From the NCBI GenBank assembly GCA_020832135.1, contig JAFIFG010000111.1:124001-188000 (forward strand): a stretch of DNA of 64,000 nucleotides, given 5' to 3'. Numbering within the stretch: the stretch's first letter is position 1; each line of letters opens with the position of its first letter. This DNA comes from Clostridiaceae bacterium. GTDB lineage: Bacteria; Bacillota; Clostridia; Peptostreptococcales; Natronincolaceae. Both the position numbers and the translations under genes were made by a program. The notes beneath the pieces are model-generated. The model was not told the origin of the DNA. It made no database searches and worked only from the letters and a program-made list of their open reading frames with translations. Below, piece by piece: positions 53,351 to 62,167 of this stretch.

Positions 53351-54709
53351 CTATTGTGGTGTAAATGAAGTTGAAACAGTAGCTTCTATATTATCCTTCT
53401 TTGCTACGACCTCTACCTTCACCTCATACCCTATACTTGCTCTACCAATACTATAGGATATTTCAGCTATGCCATGCTTATTAGTTACTCCTTCATAGGG
53501 AGTAGTAGTGGATTTAAAATGATTTAATAGCTTTACCTCTGTATCACTTACCGGTTCTCCTTGAGAGGTCACTTTAACAGTTGCTGTTATCGTTGTATTG
53601 TGTGTAGGTGCGGTATTATCTATAGATGCCGTCACAGTTAAACTCTGTATTTTATCTTCTATTTTCTCATGTATAATTCCTTTAGTATTTACTTCTTGTG
53701 AAAAGTCTTGCTTATCTTCCACCACTTTACCTTCACTACAAGTACCATTTTCTAGAGATATAGTAACTTTCTCTCCATCTAAAGTAGCAACTATATTTCC
53801 GTATTCAGCAGTATTATAAAATATTATATTGTTTTCTTCAAGACATTCTAACACTTCTCTATGGGGGTGTCCATACCTATTTTCAGCCCCTGCAGAAATG
53901 ATTCCATAGCTAGGCATAGTTCTATCTAAAAATTTCTGTGTACTAGAAGAATTAGATCCATGATGAGGAATTAAGAGCAGATCTACATCTAAATTCTCAT
54001 TGCTCATTATTAATTCTTCTTCTGAAGTCTTTTCTATATCACCCGTTAACAATAAAGAGGTGTTTCCCCATGCCAGTCTAACAACAGCACTATAATCATT
54101 TAGGTTATCGTATGTATCAGATATTGGTGCTGCCAGCACAGCATCAACATCTCCAAACGGTATTTCTACTCCTGCCTTAGCCATTTTAAACTTTAATCCA
54201 GCTTCTTTTACCGCTTCTACAAAATTTTGAAATGTTCTTGTAGTATGCATTACTTTAGGATAATATACTGCCCCTACCTGTAACTCTCTAAAAATAGTAG
54301 GAGCTCCACTAATATGATCTGCATAAGGATGAGTAAACACAGCTACATCAATTTTTTCGTGGCCAAGATTCCTTATGTAATCAACAATGATTCTACCTAC
54401 ATCTCCATCTCCACCAGCATCATGAAGCATTGTTTCACCATTGGGTCCTACTATAAAAGTTGCATTCCCTTGACCTACATCTATAAAATAAGCTTTTAAC
54501 ACTCCCTTTTCTAAATTCATGCTTTTATCTTTTTCTTTTTTTGATAAATGTTTTGTACCCTCAGCTTCTATAGCATTATGACCTTGTATTGTTTTTCCTT
54601 CTACCGCCTCTTCTGGATTGGCCCTTACATCTACCCCATTACACCCAGCAATTAACATGAAAATAATAGAGAGTACTAGTATTAAACTTGCTTCTTTTGC
54701 TCTGAACAT
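53351..54709 (-). CDS. Lipoprotein with ComEC-like metallo-beta-lactamase domain and Ig-like tail
   Basis: The 452-residue protein has a lipoprotein signal with lipobox LIAGC (Cys about 23), a polar linker, and an MBL domain like the C-terminal part of ComEC. In it are FIDVGQGNATFIVGPNG (about 74-90), FTHPYADHISGAP (about 124-136), LLTGDIEK and PHHGSNSSS (about 240-248). A C-terminal Big-1-like immunoglobulin domain follows (about 355-450). The metal motif reads HPYADH where HPHADH or HPDADH is usual. ATG at 54709 follows GGAGG by 9 nt. Likely outer-face phosphodiesterase or nuclease. Confidence 0.83.
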   Translation of the reverse strand: MFRAKEASLILVLSIIFMLIAGCNGVDVRANPEEAVEGKTIQGHNAIEAEGTKHLSKKEKDKSMNLEKGVLKAYFIDVGQGNATFIVGPNGETMLHDAGGDGDVGRIIVDYIRNLGHEKIDVAVFTHPYADHISGAPTIFRELQVGAVYYPKVMHTTRTFQNFVEAVKEAGLKFKMAKAGVEIPFGDVDAVLAAPISDTYDNLNDYSAVVRLAWGNTSLLLTGDIEKTSEEELIMSNENLDVDLLLIPHHGSNSSSTQKFLDRTMPSYGIISAGAENRYGHPHREVLECLEENNIIFYNTAEYGNIVATLDGEKVTISLENGTCSEGKVVEDKQDFSQEVNTKGIIHEKIEDKIQSLTVTASIDNTAPTHNTTITATVKVTSQGEPVSDTEVKLLNHFKSTTTPYEGVTNKHGIAEISYSIGRASIGYEVKVEVVAKKDNIEATVSTSFTPQ

Positions 54710-54818
54710 ATCGATTAGCCTCCATAATAAGTATTTTTTTCTATTGTAAAATTGCAAAAAACTAAAAAAACTAGAGATTTATTAACCTCTAGTATCCTTG
54801 AAATTCCAATATGTAACA

Positions 54819-54864
54819 TGGTGCGCCCAGAGAGATTCGAACTCCCGACCTTCTGATTCGTAGT
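54819..54864 (-). pseudogene. 3' fragment of tRNA-Arg (ACG), probable attachment site
   Basis: Minus-strand sequence runs from the anticodon loop CTACGAA through the 3' anticodon stem, variable loop AAGGTC, T arm (GGGAG TTCGAAT CTCTC), acceptor strand TGGGCGC, discriminator A and CCA. The 5' half (D arm and acceptor 5' strand) is missing: similarity stops inside the anticodon stem. It cannot make a tRNA. Such a copy is what tRNA-targeting integrases leave at the far end of an integrated element; the intact gene would then lie at higher coordinates, outside the window. Confidence 0.75.
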
Positions 54865-54991
54865 TGGATAAAGGGCATTATCTACCTTGTTGTATAGTTT
54901 TAGATAGTCTTGTTGAGCCTGAATTTTCAACATTTGTATATATATTGCATGATTTAAAAGTTGCCATTTAATATTGCTTTATATTACTTTC

Positions 54992-55024
54992 GTTAGAAAA
55001 ATGTTAGAAGTTTGTTAGAAGAAA
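54992..55024 (+). repeat. Three GTTAGAA repeats spaced exactly 11 bp
   Basis: GTTAGAA occurs at 54992, 55003 and 55014, giving three direct 11-bp units on one face of the helix. They lie about 130 bp from the tRNA-Arg fragment on the presumed element side. This is the layout of integrase arm-type or accessory-protein sites; a repressor array is an alternative. Confidence 0.6.
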
Positions 55025-55120
55025 TGATTCGATTGAAAATTAATAACAGGATTATTCCTAAACCCTATTGTCTTTTCCATTTATTATTTAATTTATCTAT
55101 ACTCCAAATTAAAATTGATT

Positions 55121-55156
55121 AAGCGACCTGCACAATTAATTTTACACAGGTCGCTT
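55121..55156. terminator. Terminator after the WG-repeat gene
   Basis: A perfect 10-bp GC-rich stem (55121-55130 and 55147-55156) with a 16-nt loop. The plus side has TTTTTC after it; the minus side, which the WG-repeat gene would use, is followed by TTAATCAATTTTAATTT. Confidence 0.65.
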
Positions 55157-55183
55157 TTTCTATAGAAGGTTTCTTTATTTATC

Positions 55184-56374
55184 TCACATATTTTCAATAA
55201 CAAACTTAATATTATGAGCTTCACGACTAATATTCAATACTTCTGTAGGTAAGCGCCCAAGCATATTAGTTAAATTCTTTTTATCATTATCTCTTAAATA
55301 TTCGGTAGTCAATACTAGATTTATAGTTATATTATTAATATACATCTTTATATTTCTATGGCTTTGTGTTATCCCATATCCCCTCGGAGGCTCATATTCA
55401 TCAATCGCCCAAAGTATATTATATAAATCTAACATTGCCCCCATTGCAACCTCATATCCTTCTTCATATCCTTCAAAAGCATAACTATAAAGATTATCTA
55501 CTATTAAAAATGCTTGAATCATAGCCTCTGAACCTCTCTCTGGTCTTGCACTATCTGTAATTATAACAGGCTGTAAAACTTTTAAGTATTCTTCTAAAGA
55601 ATATTCCTCATAAGCCTGATGATCATTTACTGGTAATGGAGTTTTTTCTAGAGTTACTCCACTAACTGCTTCTGCATCTTTTAGTGAAATATTATGTGCT
55701 TGTTTACCCAGCTCATCAAAACCATCTTTTGTTTCATATATCTTCCCAAATTCATCCATATAATACCATTTGCCTTCAACTCTAAATTGTAACATTCTAT
55801 TTGCTAGACAATAATAATATGCATTCATATTACGATCAACAGCATACCAACTCCGGTTTTGGTTAACTATATAAAAATCATCACCAAACCTACCTAGACC
55901 ATCATGCCATACAAAGTCTATTACAACATTTCCTTCTGTATCGATAAATCCAAAATTGAAGTCAGCGTCCGCTGCACCAGCAACTCCGTTTTCAAAACTT
56001 TCTACTATAATGTATTGAGGCTCTATTATCATTATTCCTTCTCTATCAATAAACCCCCATAATTCGTTCATTTCTACAGCTGCTAATCCTTCAGAAAATG
56101 CTTTAACATCATCATACTTAGGCGATATAATGAAATTGTTATTTTCATCAACAAATCCCCATTTTCCCTCTAACTCCTTAGGTCTTAATTCTTTTTGTAA
56201 GATGATTTCAATATCATCTTCTTGAGCTCCCTTCGAATTTTCTTCAGCTTCTTCTATTACTATATTGTTGTACTGTGTATCTTCTTGACTAGTTGTCTTG
56301 GATTGTTGCGCATTGCATCCTGTTAATACTATTAATAAACTAATACTTACTAATAAAAAAATAATTTTTTTCAA
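55184..56374 (-). CDS. WG-repeat lipoprotein
   Basis: The 396-residue protein has a lipoprotein signal (lipobox LTGC, Cys about 20) and at least three WG/KWG repeats in residues 70-180 (KWGFVDENNNFIISPKYDDV, LWGFIDREGIMIIEPQYIIV, FNFGFIDTEGNVVIDFVW). A C-terminal helical domain of about 170 residues has no known family. WG repeats probably form a beta-propeller-like or solenoid surface; the ligand is unknown. TTG start with GGAGGTG 5 nt upstream. Confidence 0.82.
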   Translation of the reverse strand: MKKIIFLLVSISLLIVLTGCNAQQSKTTSQEDTQYNNIVIEEAEENSKGAQEDDIEIILQKELRPKELEGKWGFVDENNNFIISPKYDDVKAFSEGLAAVEMNELWGFIDREGIMIIEPQYIIVESFENGVAGAADADFNFGFIDTEGNVVIDFVWHDGLGRFGDDFYIVNQNRSWYAVDRNMNAYYYCLANRMLQFRVEGKWYYMDEFGKIYETKDGFDELGKQAHNISLKDAEAVSGVTLEKTPLPVNDHQAYEEYSLEEYLKVLQPVIITDSARPERGSEAMIQAFLIVDNLYSYAFEGYEEGYEVAMGAMLDLYNILWAIDEYEPPRGYGITQSHRNIKMYINNITINLVLTTEYLRDNDKKNLTNMLGRLPTEVLNISREAHNIKFVIENM

Positions 56375-56597
56375 ATTAGCACCTCCAATCTTTAAGAAAT
56401 TCCTTTTTTGATGTATGACTTTAAAAATTTCTTAGTAGCTATATTATTTGTAATAAATGCTGATCTAAATTAAAGTCCTGTTCATATCACCACTTAATAA
56501 AATAGAGCTTTTTCTGATAGCATCTCTATTCATGCAAAATACATAGCATCACCTTAGAATATATGTGACATGCTACTTCACTTACTTGTTTCCTACC

Positions 56598-57503
56598 TTA
56601 CCTTTTATTTTCATACATACTCTCTATGAGTCCAAAATACACTAATATATTTTGAGGTATATCATCAATTTCTAATGCGTGAAATTCAAAACGTCCACTT
56701 GATGTATCTAACTGATACTGTATTGCTACATTTTTAGTACGCCCGTCAAATAAGATCTTGCCCTCAACATTTATATATCTATTTCCATCATCAGCAATTA
56801 TACTACTCCATTTAGGATTTTCAAAGAATCCATCTATCATATCACCTAAAGTGACATCAGGATAAAGGTCTAACCTACCCTCCTGAACCATATTTATCGC
56901 TGTTGAATTACCAGTTCCAAAATTTAAACTAGGATTATCTAAAATCATTGATGGGGCAAACAACATGATGGCAAACATCAAGCACCAGATTACCGCATAT
57001 GTACTCTTTTGTTTTAAAACTTTAGCACGCTTGAATAAATATACTGGTACTAACCAAACTGCACCCATTTTTTTAGTATCATGCCCTGCTTTATTTAATT
57101 TTTTCTCATCTAAAGAACATAGAATTATGTTTATAATAAGAGTTACATACCAAAGGTCACCTATATTGAGATTATAGGTTCCTGCAATAATATTCTCAAT
57201 TATTAAACCTATAATTGGAGCAAATGCCAACCACCAAACAACAGTATTGCTAACAGTATCTCCCATTAGAGGGGGTGGTGTATCTTGAAAGTACATTCTA
57301 AATTCTGTATCTATAATAGCTTTCCAGTTCGTCATGCCTTTGCACCAAACCAATGTATCACTACTAATTTCCTTTTCTTTAATTAATTCAATTATTTCTT
57401 CAGAAGCAATGGGTCCCTTTTGTTCCCCTCTTAACTCATAATACCAGGCATTATATTTGGTTGATGCTTCTATCGAGTCAACCTCATGAATATTATTATC
57501 CAT
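56598..57503 (-). CDS. GYF_2-domain membrane protein
   Basis: The 301-residue protein begins with a GYF_2 domain (about 14-68: WYYELRGEQKGPIASEEI ... LVWCKGMTNWKAI), a likely peptide-binding adaptor on the cytoplasmic side. About four membrane helices follow (about 84-190). A C-terminal soluble domain (about 205-300) has the pattern VTLGDMIDGFFENPKW, known from other small secreted or membrane proteins of unknown role. GGGGGAA precedes the ATG. No partner gene is evident. Confidence 0.75.
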   Translation of the reverse strand: MDNNIHEVDSIEASTKYNAWYYELRGEQKGPIASEEIIELIKEKEISSDTLVWCKGMTNWKAIIDTEFRMYFQDTPPPLMGDTVSNTVVWWLAFAPIIGLIIENIIAGTYNLNIGDLWYVTLIINIILCSLDEKKLNKAGHDTKKMGAVWLVPVYLFKRAKVLKQKSTYAVIWCLMFAIMLFAPSMILDNPSLNFGTGNSTAINMVQEGRLDLYPDVTLGDMIDGFFENPKWSSIIADDGNRYINVEGKILFDGRTKNVAIQYQLDTSSGRFEFHALEIDDIPQNILVYFGLIESMYENKR

Positions 57504-57664
57504 TCTAATTCCCCCTTCAAATCATGTAGCTACCTTCTCCGTTAAACCTCAGTAATTAAATTCCTCCTAAGACCCTCTAAAAATTCCTACTCAGAGTGTA
57601 CATAGAAATACACTTCGAGCAACGAAAATGTTATGACTGTCACTAGAAAGTAGTATCAATTAAG

Positions 57665-58413
57665 CTACTTAATGAACTCACCTACTGCTTCAAAATATTT
57701 ATTTGTAATTCCATGTCTAACTGGATGAGGTACTACTATATAATGTATATCATTACTATTATGATAGTAAGTATCTTGACCTTCTATATCCTTTATATTA
57801 AATACATCTTTTGAACTCTCCACTATTCTTTTCCAGTATTCTAATTTATTTTTGTCGGTAGAATAAAAAATAACTGCTTTAGGTTTATGTTTCTTTATTT
57901 TGGATCTTATGGCTTCTATTCTTTTTACTGCTATATAGTCCTCATAACATTTCCTAGTTTCTAAATAGTCAATATCTGTATACTCATTATATTTCCAACT
58001 TTTCTCATTAGTTTGTGGACAAGGTAGTGGGAACATCTCTAGCAAACAGTGATTACTATTAGGTCTAGCTAATTCATTCCCTTGTAAAATCTTAACATAA
58101 TCTGTTGTTAAATACTTTTCATTTTTACCTTCAGCTGTTAATAAAAGTCTTATTAGCTTGCTCCAAGTAGGCTGCAAAGTATATTTGTCTTTAAAGTGCT
58201 TTTCAATGCCTAGATCAATATGATATTCTCTTACATCTTCTAACTCTTTGCAACCCCTATCACTTCAAACTTCTATTCGCTTTTTACATCTTGGTAATTT
58301 TCTCCTCCACGCTCTTCTATCCCTACTAACCAATAATCACCATCAAAATTTCCATAACCAAAAAAGTTATTCATATAATTTTCAACTAAAGATCTGTCCA
58401 ATTTCTCTCCCAT
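57665..58413 (-). pseudogene. Frameshifted DNA-glycosylase-like gene
   Basis: A GGGGAGGG site and ATG at 58413 open a frame reading MGEKLDRSLVENYMNNFFGY and then WLVGIEERGG. It stops at codon 47 (58273-58275). Adding one A to the five-A run at 58281-58285 restores KRIEV, then a TGA (58265-58267) where the context suggests Trp, then SDRGCKELEDVREYH, which runs without break into the 170-codon downstream frame ending at 57665. So one base deletion plus one nonsense change inactivated a gene of about 250 codons. The GYGN...GIEE start and the late PHPVRHGI recall uracil-DNA-glycosylase-like proteins; that family link is tentative. Confidence 0.75.
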
Positions 58414-58441
58414 TACATTCCCTCCCCTGATTTTATTAAAA

Positions 58442-59413
58442 TTATTTATAAACTCCTAACATTTTTTCCGCTATGTTCTTTATTTCCTCTCTTAATTCCC
58501 ACGGCTCTAAGACTTCAGCTTTATTACCAAATCCCAAGATCCATATCATTATCCCTTTAGTACCATTTGCTATAAACTCATATATAAAACTATCTTCATC
58601 CTTTTCAATTACCTTTCCCACTTGCATATGTCTCTCAGTCACTACCTGATATGCATCAATATTAAACTTTACCTTTACCTTTGTCTTTTTTCCACTATTC
58701 ATGTACCATGTTTGTTTTAAGTATTTTTCTGCATTAAAATCCTGATCCAATACAGCATTTTCTTCTAATTTTTTCACTTGACTCATACGATCTATTCTAT
58801 AGTTCCTAAATTCATGGTCATTATCTTTTTTAGATATTACATAGTACTTGCCAAAATCTTCAGCTAAATAATAAGGACTAACAACCCTTTTCTCATAGGG
58901 TAATTTTTCTGTGGAGGCTTTTAAATACAAAAACTCTATCTTCTTTTTTTCAATTATTGCTGAATTTATTACTTGAATATTGCTTTCTATTGTATTGTTA
59001 GGCTTTATAGATCCTAGTTCTCTATAAAATGATTTTCTTAATACATCCATTTCTTTCCCTGGAAAAAGGGATAAAAGTCTCCCCCTTATATAGTTGATTT
59101 TTTCAGGAGTAAAATCTTGTATTTTATTTAAGGCTGATAAAATCATATGTATGTCTTCTTCCTGCAAAAGTTTAGTCCCTCTTAATTGATAGAATAAGCC
59201 TTCATCTTCTACATGATACTGATTAAGGGTATAGTCAAACTTAATGTCAACTTCCCAATCTTCTTTTAATTTCTTTATATAGTTACCGATCGTTTTCTCA
59301 GAAGTATCTAAAATGTCTGCTAGCTCTTTTCTGTTGGTAGCCTCTTTCCTCTTAATCAGGTAGTAGGTTTCTATGATTTTCCTATGTGTAGATACGTTTT
59401 CACTATCAATCAC
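58442..59413 (-). CDS. WYL-domain transcriptional regulator
   Basis: The 323-residue protein has an N-terminal winged helix (about 9-55: RKELADILDTSEKTIGNYIKKLK, read in two parts) and a WYL domain (about 150-235: KKKIEFLYLKAS, SPYYLAEDFGKYYVISK, FRNYRIDRM). It ends with a WCX-like C-terminal region (about 240-320). WYL regulators sense nucleic acid or nucleotide ligands and often control defence or DNA-damage genes. GTG start behind GGAGGGGG. It lies directly upstream of the broken glycosylase-like gene. Confidence 0.88.
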   Translation of the reverse strand: MIDSENVSTHRKIIETYYLIKRKEATNRKELADILDTSEKTIGNYIKKLKEDWEVDIKFDYTLNQYHVEDEGLFYQLRGTKLLQEEDIHMILSALNKIQDFTPEKINYIRGRLLSLFPGKEMDVLRKSFYRELGSIKPNNTIESNIQVINSAIIEKKKIEFLYLKASTEKLPYEKRVVSPYYLAEDFGKYYVISKKDNDHEFRNYRIDRMSQVKKLEENAVLDQDFNAEKYLKQTWYMNSGKKTKVKVKFNIDAYQVVTERHMQVGKVIEKDEDSFIYEFIANGTKGIMIWILGFGNKAEVLEPWELREEIKNIAEKMLGVYK

Positions 59414-59680
59414 ATTATCCCCCTCCTTCCATTAATATAGGTAATCCAAAAGTAGCTTTCAGCCATTTGAATTTTCGCCCACTAGCAAACCAAGTTCTGA
59501 CCCTAAAACAAGTGGTTTGTTACTACTTATTTCATGCCATGAATTTATCATATTATAACTTCCCCTTTAAATTAGTGAATTTATATACATAAATAAATTC
59601 ATGGTATTGGTGTACCTAAATAAAATATTTAGATACACCTTTCCTTATACTTAGCAAATAACTATATATTACTTTAAAAA
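59414..59680. other. Gap with two inverted repeats
   Basis: About 265 nt between the WYL gene and the TPR-like gene. It holds the hairpin at 59609-59639 and a second 9-bp inverted repeat (TGAATTTAT ... ATAAATTCA, about 59574-59600). The second could be an operator for the WYL gene or part of a double terminator. No gene seen. Confidence 0.4.
59609..59639 (-). terminator. Hairpin after the TPR-like gene
   Basis: A 14-bp stem (59609-59622 and 59626-59639) whose only mismatch is a G-U pair on the minus strand, with a 3-nt loop, about 40 nt after the stop. It lacks a good T-run. Confidence 0.55.
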
Positions 59681-60397
59681 CTAAATACTCCAAATCACCT
59701 CTCTATCAATAAACTTCTCCATCTCTCTATAGGTCCTTTCATAATCCTCATCTCTTTTTTCCCATAACTCATCTACTGATTCCCTTTCATGGTCATGAAG
59801 CTCAAGATAATTTAATGCTTCTTTTAAATTCTCTACTGCTTTTTTCCAGTCACATCTGCTTTGTGTTATCTGTGCTAAATTGAGGTTTCCATAATACAAA
59901 TAACTATTTGTATCAAATGTACTTTCTCTTTCAATTTCAATAAATTTCTTCCTTACCGCCTCTAATACCTTTTCCTCATCCCCCAACTGCTCTAATACCT
60001 TTAGTTTTTTATTCCATATATCTCCTCTATTAGAGAGTGAAAATTCATAATCAACTGATTCAGCTAACTCCAACGATTCTGATAAATACTTTAAAGCTTT
60101 CTCTCCATCTTTATATAAATTCCAATGTAAAACTCCAAGGTCACTTAACAAGGACACTTTGTGATCTAAATACTCTTCATATGAACCTTTACCATCAAAG
60201 TTTCTCATATCTTTATCTAATGTATATTCCATTAATTCTAGTGCTGGAGTATATTGTTGATACCTTTCATTAGCAAGAAATCTTGCAAGCATTAATCGTG
60301 ATTGCCATTTGTAAAAATCCTCCACTAATTTTTTTGGTGGGTGGAGAGGACCATCTACCACTATTTGAACTAATTCATCATAACGTTCTTTATTCAT
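59681..60397 (-). CDS. TPR-like helical protein of unknown function
   Basis: A 238-residue, highly charged, all-helical protein. Repeats around 80-115 (LLSDLGVLHWNLYKDGEKALKYLSESLELA, in two parts) and 165-200 (NLAQITQSRCDWKKAVENLKEALNYLE) look like tetratricopeptide units. No enzyme motif, signal peptide or membrane helix. ATG at 60397 has GAGGAGGG 5 nt upstream. Possibly a protein-interaction adaptor; partner unknown. Confidence 0.7.
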   Translation of the reverse strand: MNKERYDELVQIVVDGPLHPPKKLVEDFYKWQSRLMLARFLANERYQQYTPALELMEYTLDKDMRNFDGKGSYEEYLDHKVSLLSDLGVLHWNLYKDGEKALKYLSESLELAESVDYEFSLSNRGDIWNKKLKVLEQLGDEEKVLEAVRKKFIEIERESTFDTNSYLYYGNLNLAQITQSRCDWKKAVENLKEALNYLELHDHERESVDELWEKRDEDYERTYREMEKFIDREVIWSI

Positions 60398-60527
60398 ACA
60401 AACCCTCCTCAAATTAAATATTTAGTTTAGATTATTTTATCACCTTAGTGGGAACTATTTGTTCCTACCCCCATAAAAAATCCTAATGTTTTTATATGAT
60501 TTCTTAATAGTATTATTATCTCTATGA

Positions 60528-61058
60528 TTAAAATATCATTTCTAGTTTTCTCTCATATATCTCATAATCCTCAACAGAAAATAACACAAATACAACTTCC
60601 TCAATTGAACTTGACGTATCTATAAAATCTCTCACAGCTTTTATAGCAATATCTACAGCCTCCTCTATTGGATAACCATAAATCCCTGTTGAGATAGAGG
60701 GAAAAGCAATAGTTTTCAATTGGTTTTCCTCAGCTAATTTCAAAGAGTTAAAGTATGCATTATACAGAAGTTGAGGCTCATTATTATTTCCGTCCTTATA
60801 AATAGGCCCTACTGTATGTATCACTTTTTTGCTAGGTAAATTACCAGCAATAGTTATTTGGGCTTCCCCTGTTGGACAACCCCCTATTTCTTTGCATGCA
60901 TTTAAAATATCAATCCCCCCGGCACGATGAATGGCACCGTCAACACCGCCACCACCTAGCAACCGATTATTGGCTGCATTAACGATGGCATCTACTTGTA
61001 GTTTTGTAATATCTCCTTTTATAAGAGTGATTCTTGTGTTTTTATACATATACATCAT
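60528..61058 (-). CDS. Macrodomain protein (O-acetyl-ADP-ribose deacetylase type)
   Basis: The 176-residue single-domain protein has the macrodomain signatures [16 protein letters not shown] (about 15-30), [16 protein letters not shown] (about 33-48), and [11 protein letters not shown] (about 120-130). The MacroD/YmdB class removes ADP-ribose from proteins or O-acetyl-ADP-ribose. AAAGGAG precedes the ATG. No ART or sirtuin gene is beside it in the window. Confidence 0.92.
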   Translation of the reverse strand: MMYMYKNTRITLIKGDITKLQVDAIVNAANNRLLGGGGVDGAIHRAGGIDILNACKEIGGCPTGEAQITIAGNLPSKKVIHTVGPIYKDGNNNEPQLLYNAYFNSLKLAEENQLKTIAFPSISTGIYGYPIEEAVDIAIKAVRDFIDTSSSIEEVVFVLFSVEDYEIYERKLEMIF

Positions 61059-61129
61059 TAAGGCTCCTTTATTAAAGATTATTTACTATTTCTACTAATG
61101 AATCAAAGTTTTGGCTTGATTTTGTTGTA

Positions 61130-62032
61130 TTACTTAATTAAATTGCGCCTTTCTAGATATTGTCTCAACATAATAGATAGGTCTTCTAATGCATTATTAC
61201 TCCAACCACATGATCCACTTAGTTGCTTTGTAACAAGTACCATATTATTATCACTCTGATATTTATCGAAAGTATACTTATCTTGCAACTTAAACGTTTC
61301 TATGTAGGAGACATTAAATATATTTTTGATTAGTTCTATTTCTGACATATATTTAGCCGAACCTATAATAATAATTGGAAAACGTTTAAAGAAATCCTCA
61401 CTTAAAAATGGCTTCCTTATCTCATCTATATCTCTTCCTGTATTTTTCTTAGATGGAATATAATTTAACTCTGAAAGAAAAGCATAGTTAAATAAGGAGT
61501 TTTGCCAATCCTCATGTTCACACAATAAATCTTTCCATTTACCTAAATCTGATTTATATATACCTGAAAGTATTTTACTATAAATCCCCCATGTATGATT
61601 GTGGTTTTTCACCTTGTGAAATCTATTTGGAAGAAGTGGAGAAAAGTTATCTTCAGCAATTATTTCATTCCAGTTGATGGCATTGCTTTTTTGTATAACA
61701 TTCTTCCATTGAAACAAATTGTTTACACTTTCTTTAAATAAAAGATCTAGTCTTTCATCAGCATTAAAAGCTTTTTCTTGACCTAAAAACAAAATATCTG
61801 CATTAGGGTTTCCGAACCCTACAAAATAAGGATTGGTAAGCTTATTAATAATATTAGATTTTTCAGAATTATTTTCAATATACTTAATCAATTCAGCCAT
61901 TTTAAATTCTCTCTCTTGGACCTGTTCAATTTCTACAAAGCTCAATATGCTATCTTCTAGATCGTTATTTTTCACATAACCTTTATACTTGTTATCATAT
62001 TTTTCTATTAAGTCTTTAAATTCTTTATTCAT
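61130..62032 (-). CDS. Uncharacterised protein, possibly DNA-glycosylase-like
   Basis: A 300-residue soluble protein. The block FVGFGNPNADILFLGQEKA (about 70-88) looks like the first motif of uracil-DNA-glycosylase-fold proteins (GxGNPxADILFIGxE), and IIIIGSAKY (about 218) is a strand-turn of that fold type. A catalytic water-activating or HPS-type motif is not clear. I do not assign a function. A strong AAAGGAGGG site precedes the ATG. Confidence 0.55.
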   Translation of the reverse strand: MNKEFKDLIEKYDNKYKGYVKNNDLEDSILSFVEIEQVQEREFKMAELIKYIENNSEKSNIINKLTNPYFVGFGNPNADILFLGQEKAFNADERLDLLFKESVNNLFQWKNVIQKSNAINWNEIIAEDNFSPLLPNRFHKVKNHNHTWGIYSKILSGIYKSDLGKWKDLLCEHEDWQNSLFNYAFLSELNYIPSKKNTGRDIDEIRKPFLSEDFFKRFPIIIIGSAKYMSEIELIKNIFNVSYIETFKLQDKYTFDKYQSDNNMVLVTKQLSGSCGWSNNALEDLSIMLRQYLERRNLIK

Positions 62033-62167
62033 AAATGCACCCTCCTTTAATTGAAGATTTTACCATTTATATTTCATTCTACATTGTCTAACAATTTCCT
62101 TTATAAATAATAATTTATATACTTAAAACATAGCTCTTCTATATCAGAAGAGCTATGTTTATTTATT

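Larger units (their letters stand above)
54865..55183. other. Non-coding stretch beside the tRNA-Arg fragment
   Basis: About 320 nt holding the GTTAGAA repeats and the terminator of the WG-repeat gene. An open frame that reads through the tRNA fragment is a chance frame. No integrase gene is here. Confidence 0.6.

Noticed and set aside
54715-54933. Open frame of 72 codons on the minus strand
   Set aside because: It runs through the tRNA-Arg fragment and the start of the MBL lipoprotein gene; the apparent protein is a translation of tRNA sequence.
54992-55024. CRISPR array
   Set aside because: Three 11-bp units are far too short for repeat-spacer structure; no cas genes or CRISPR-like repeats exist anywhere in the window.
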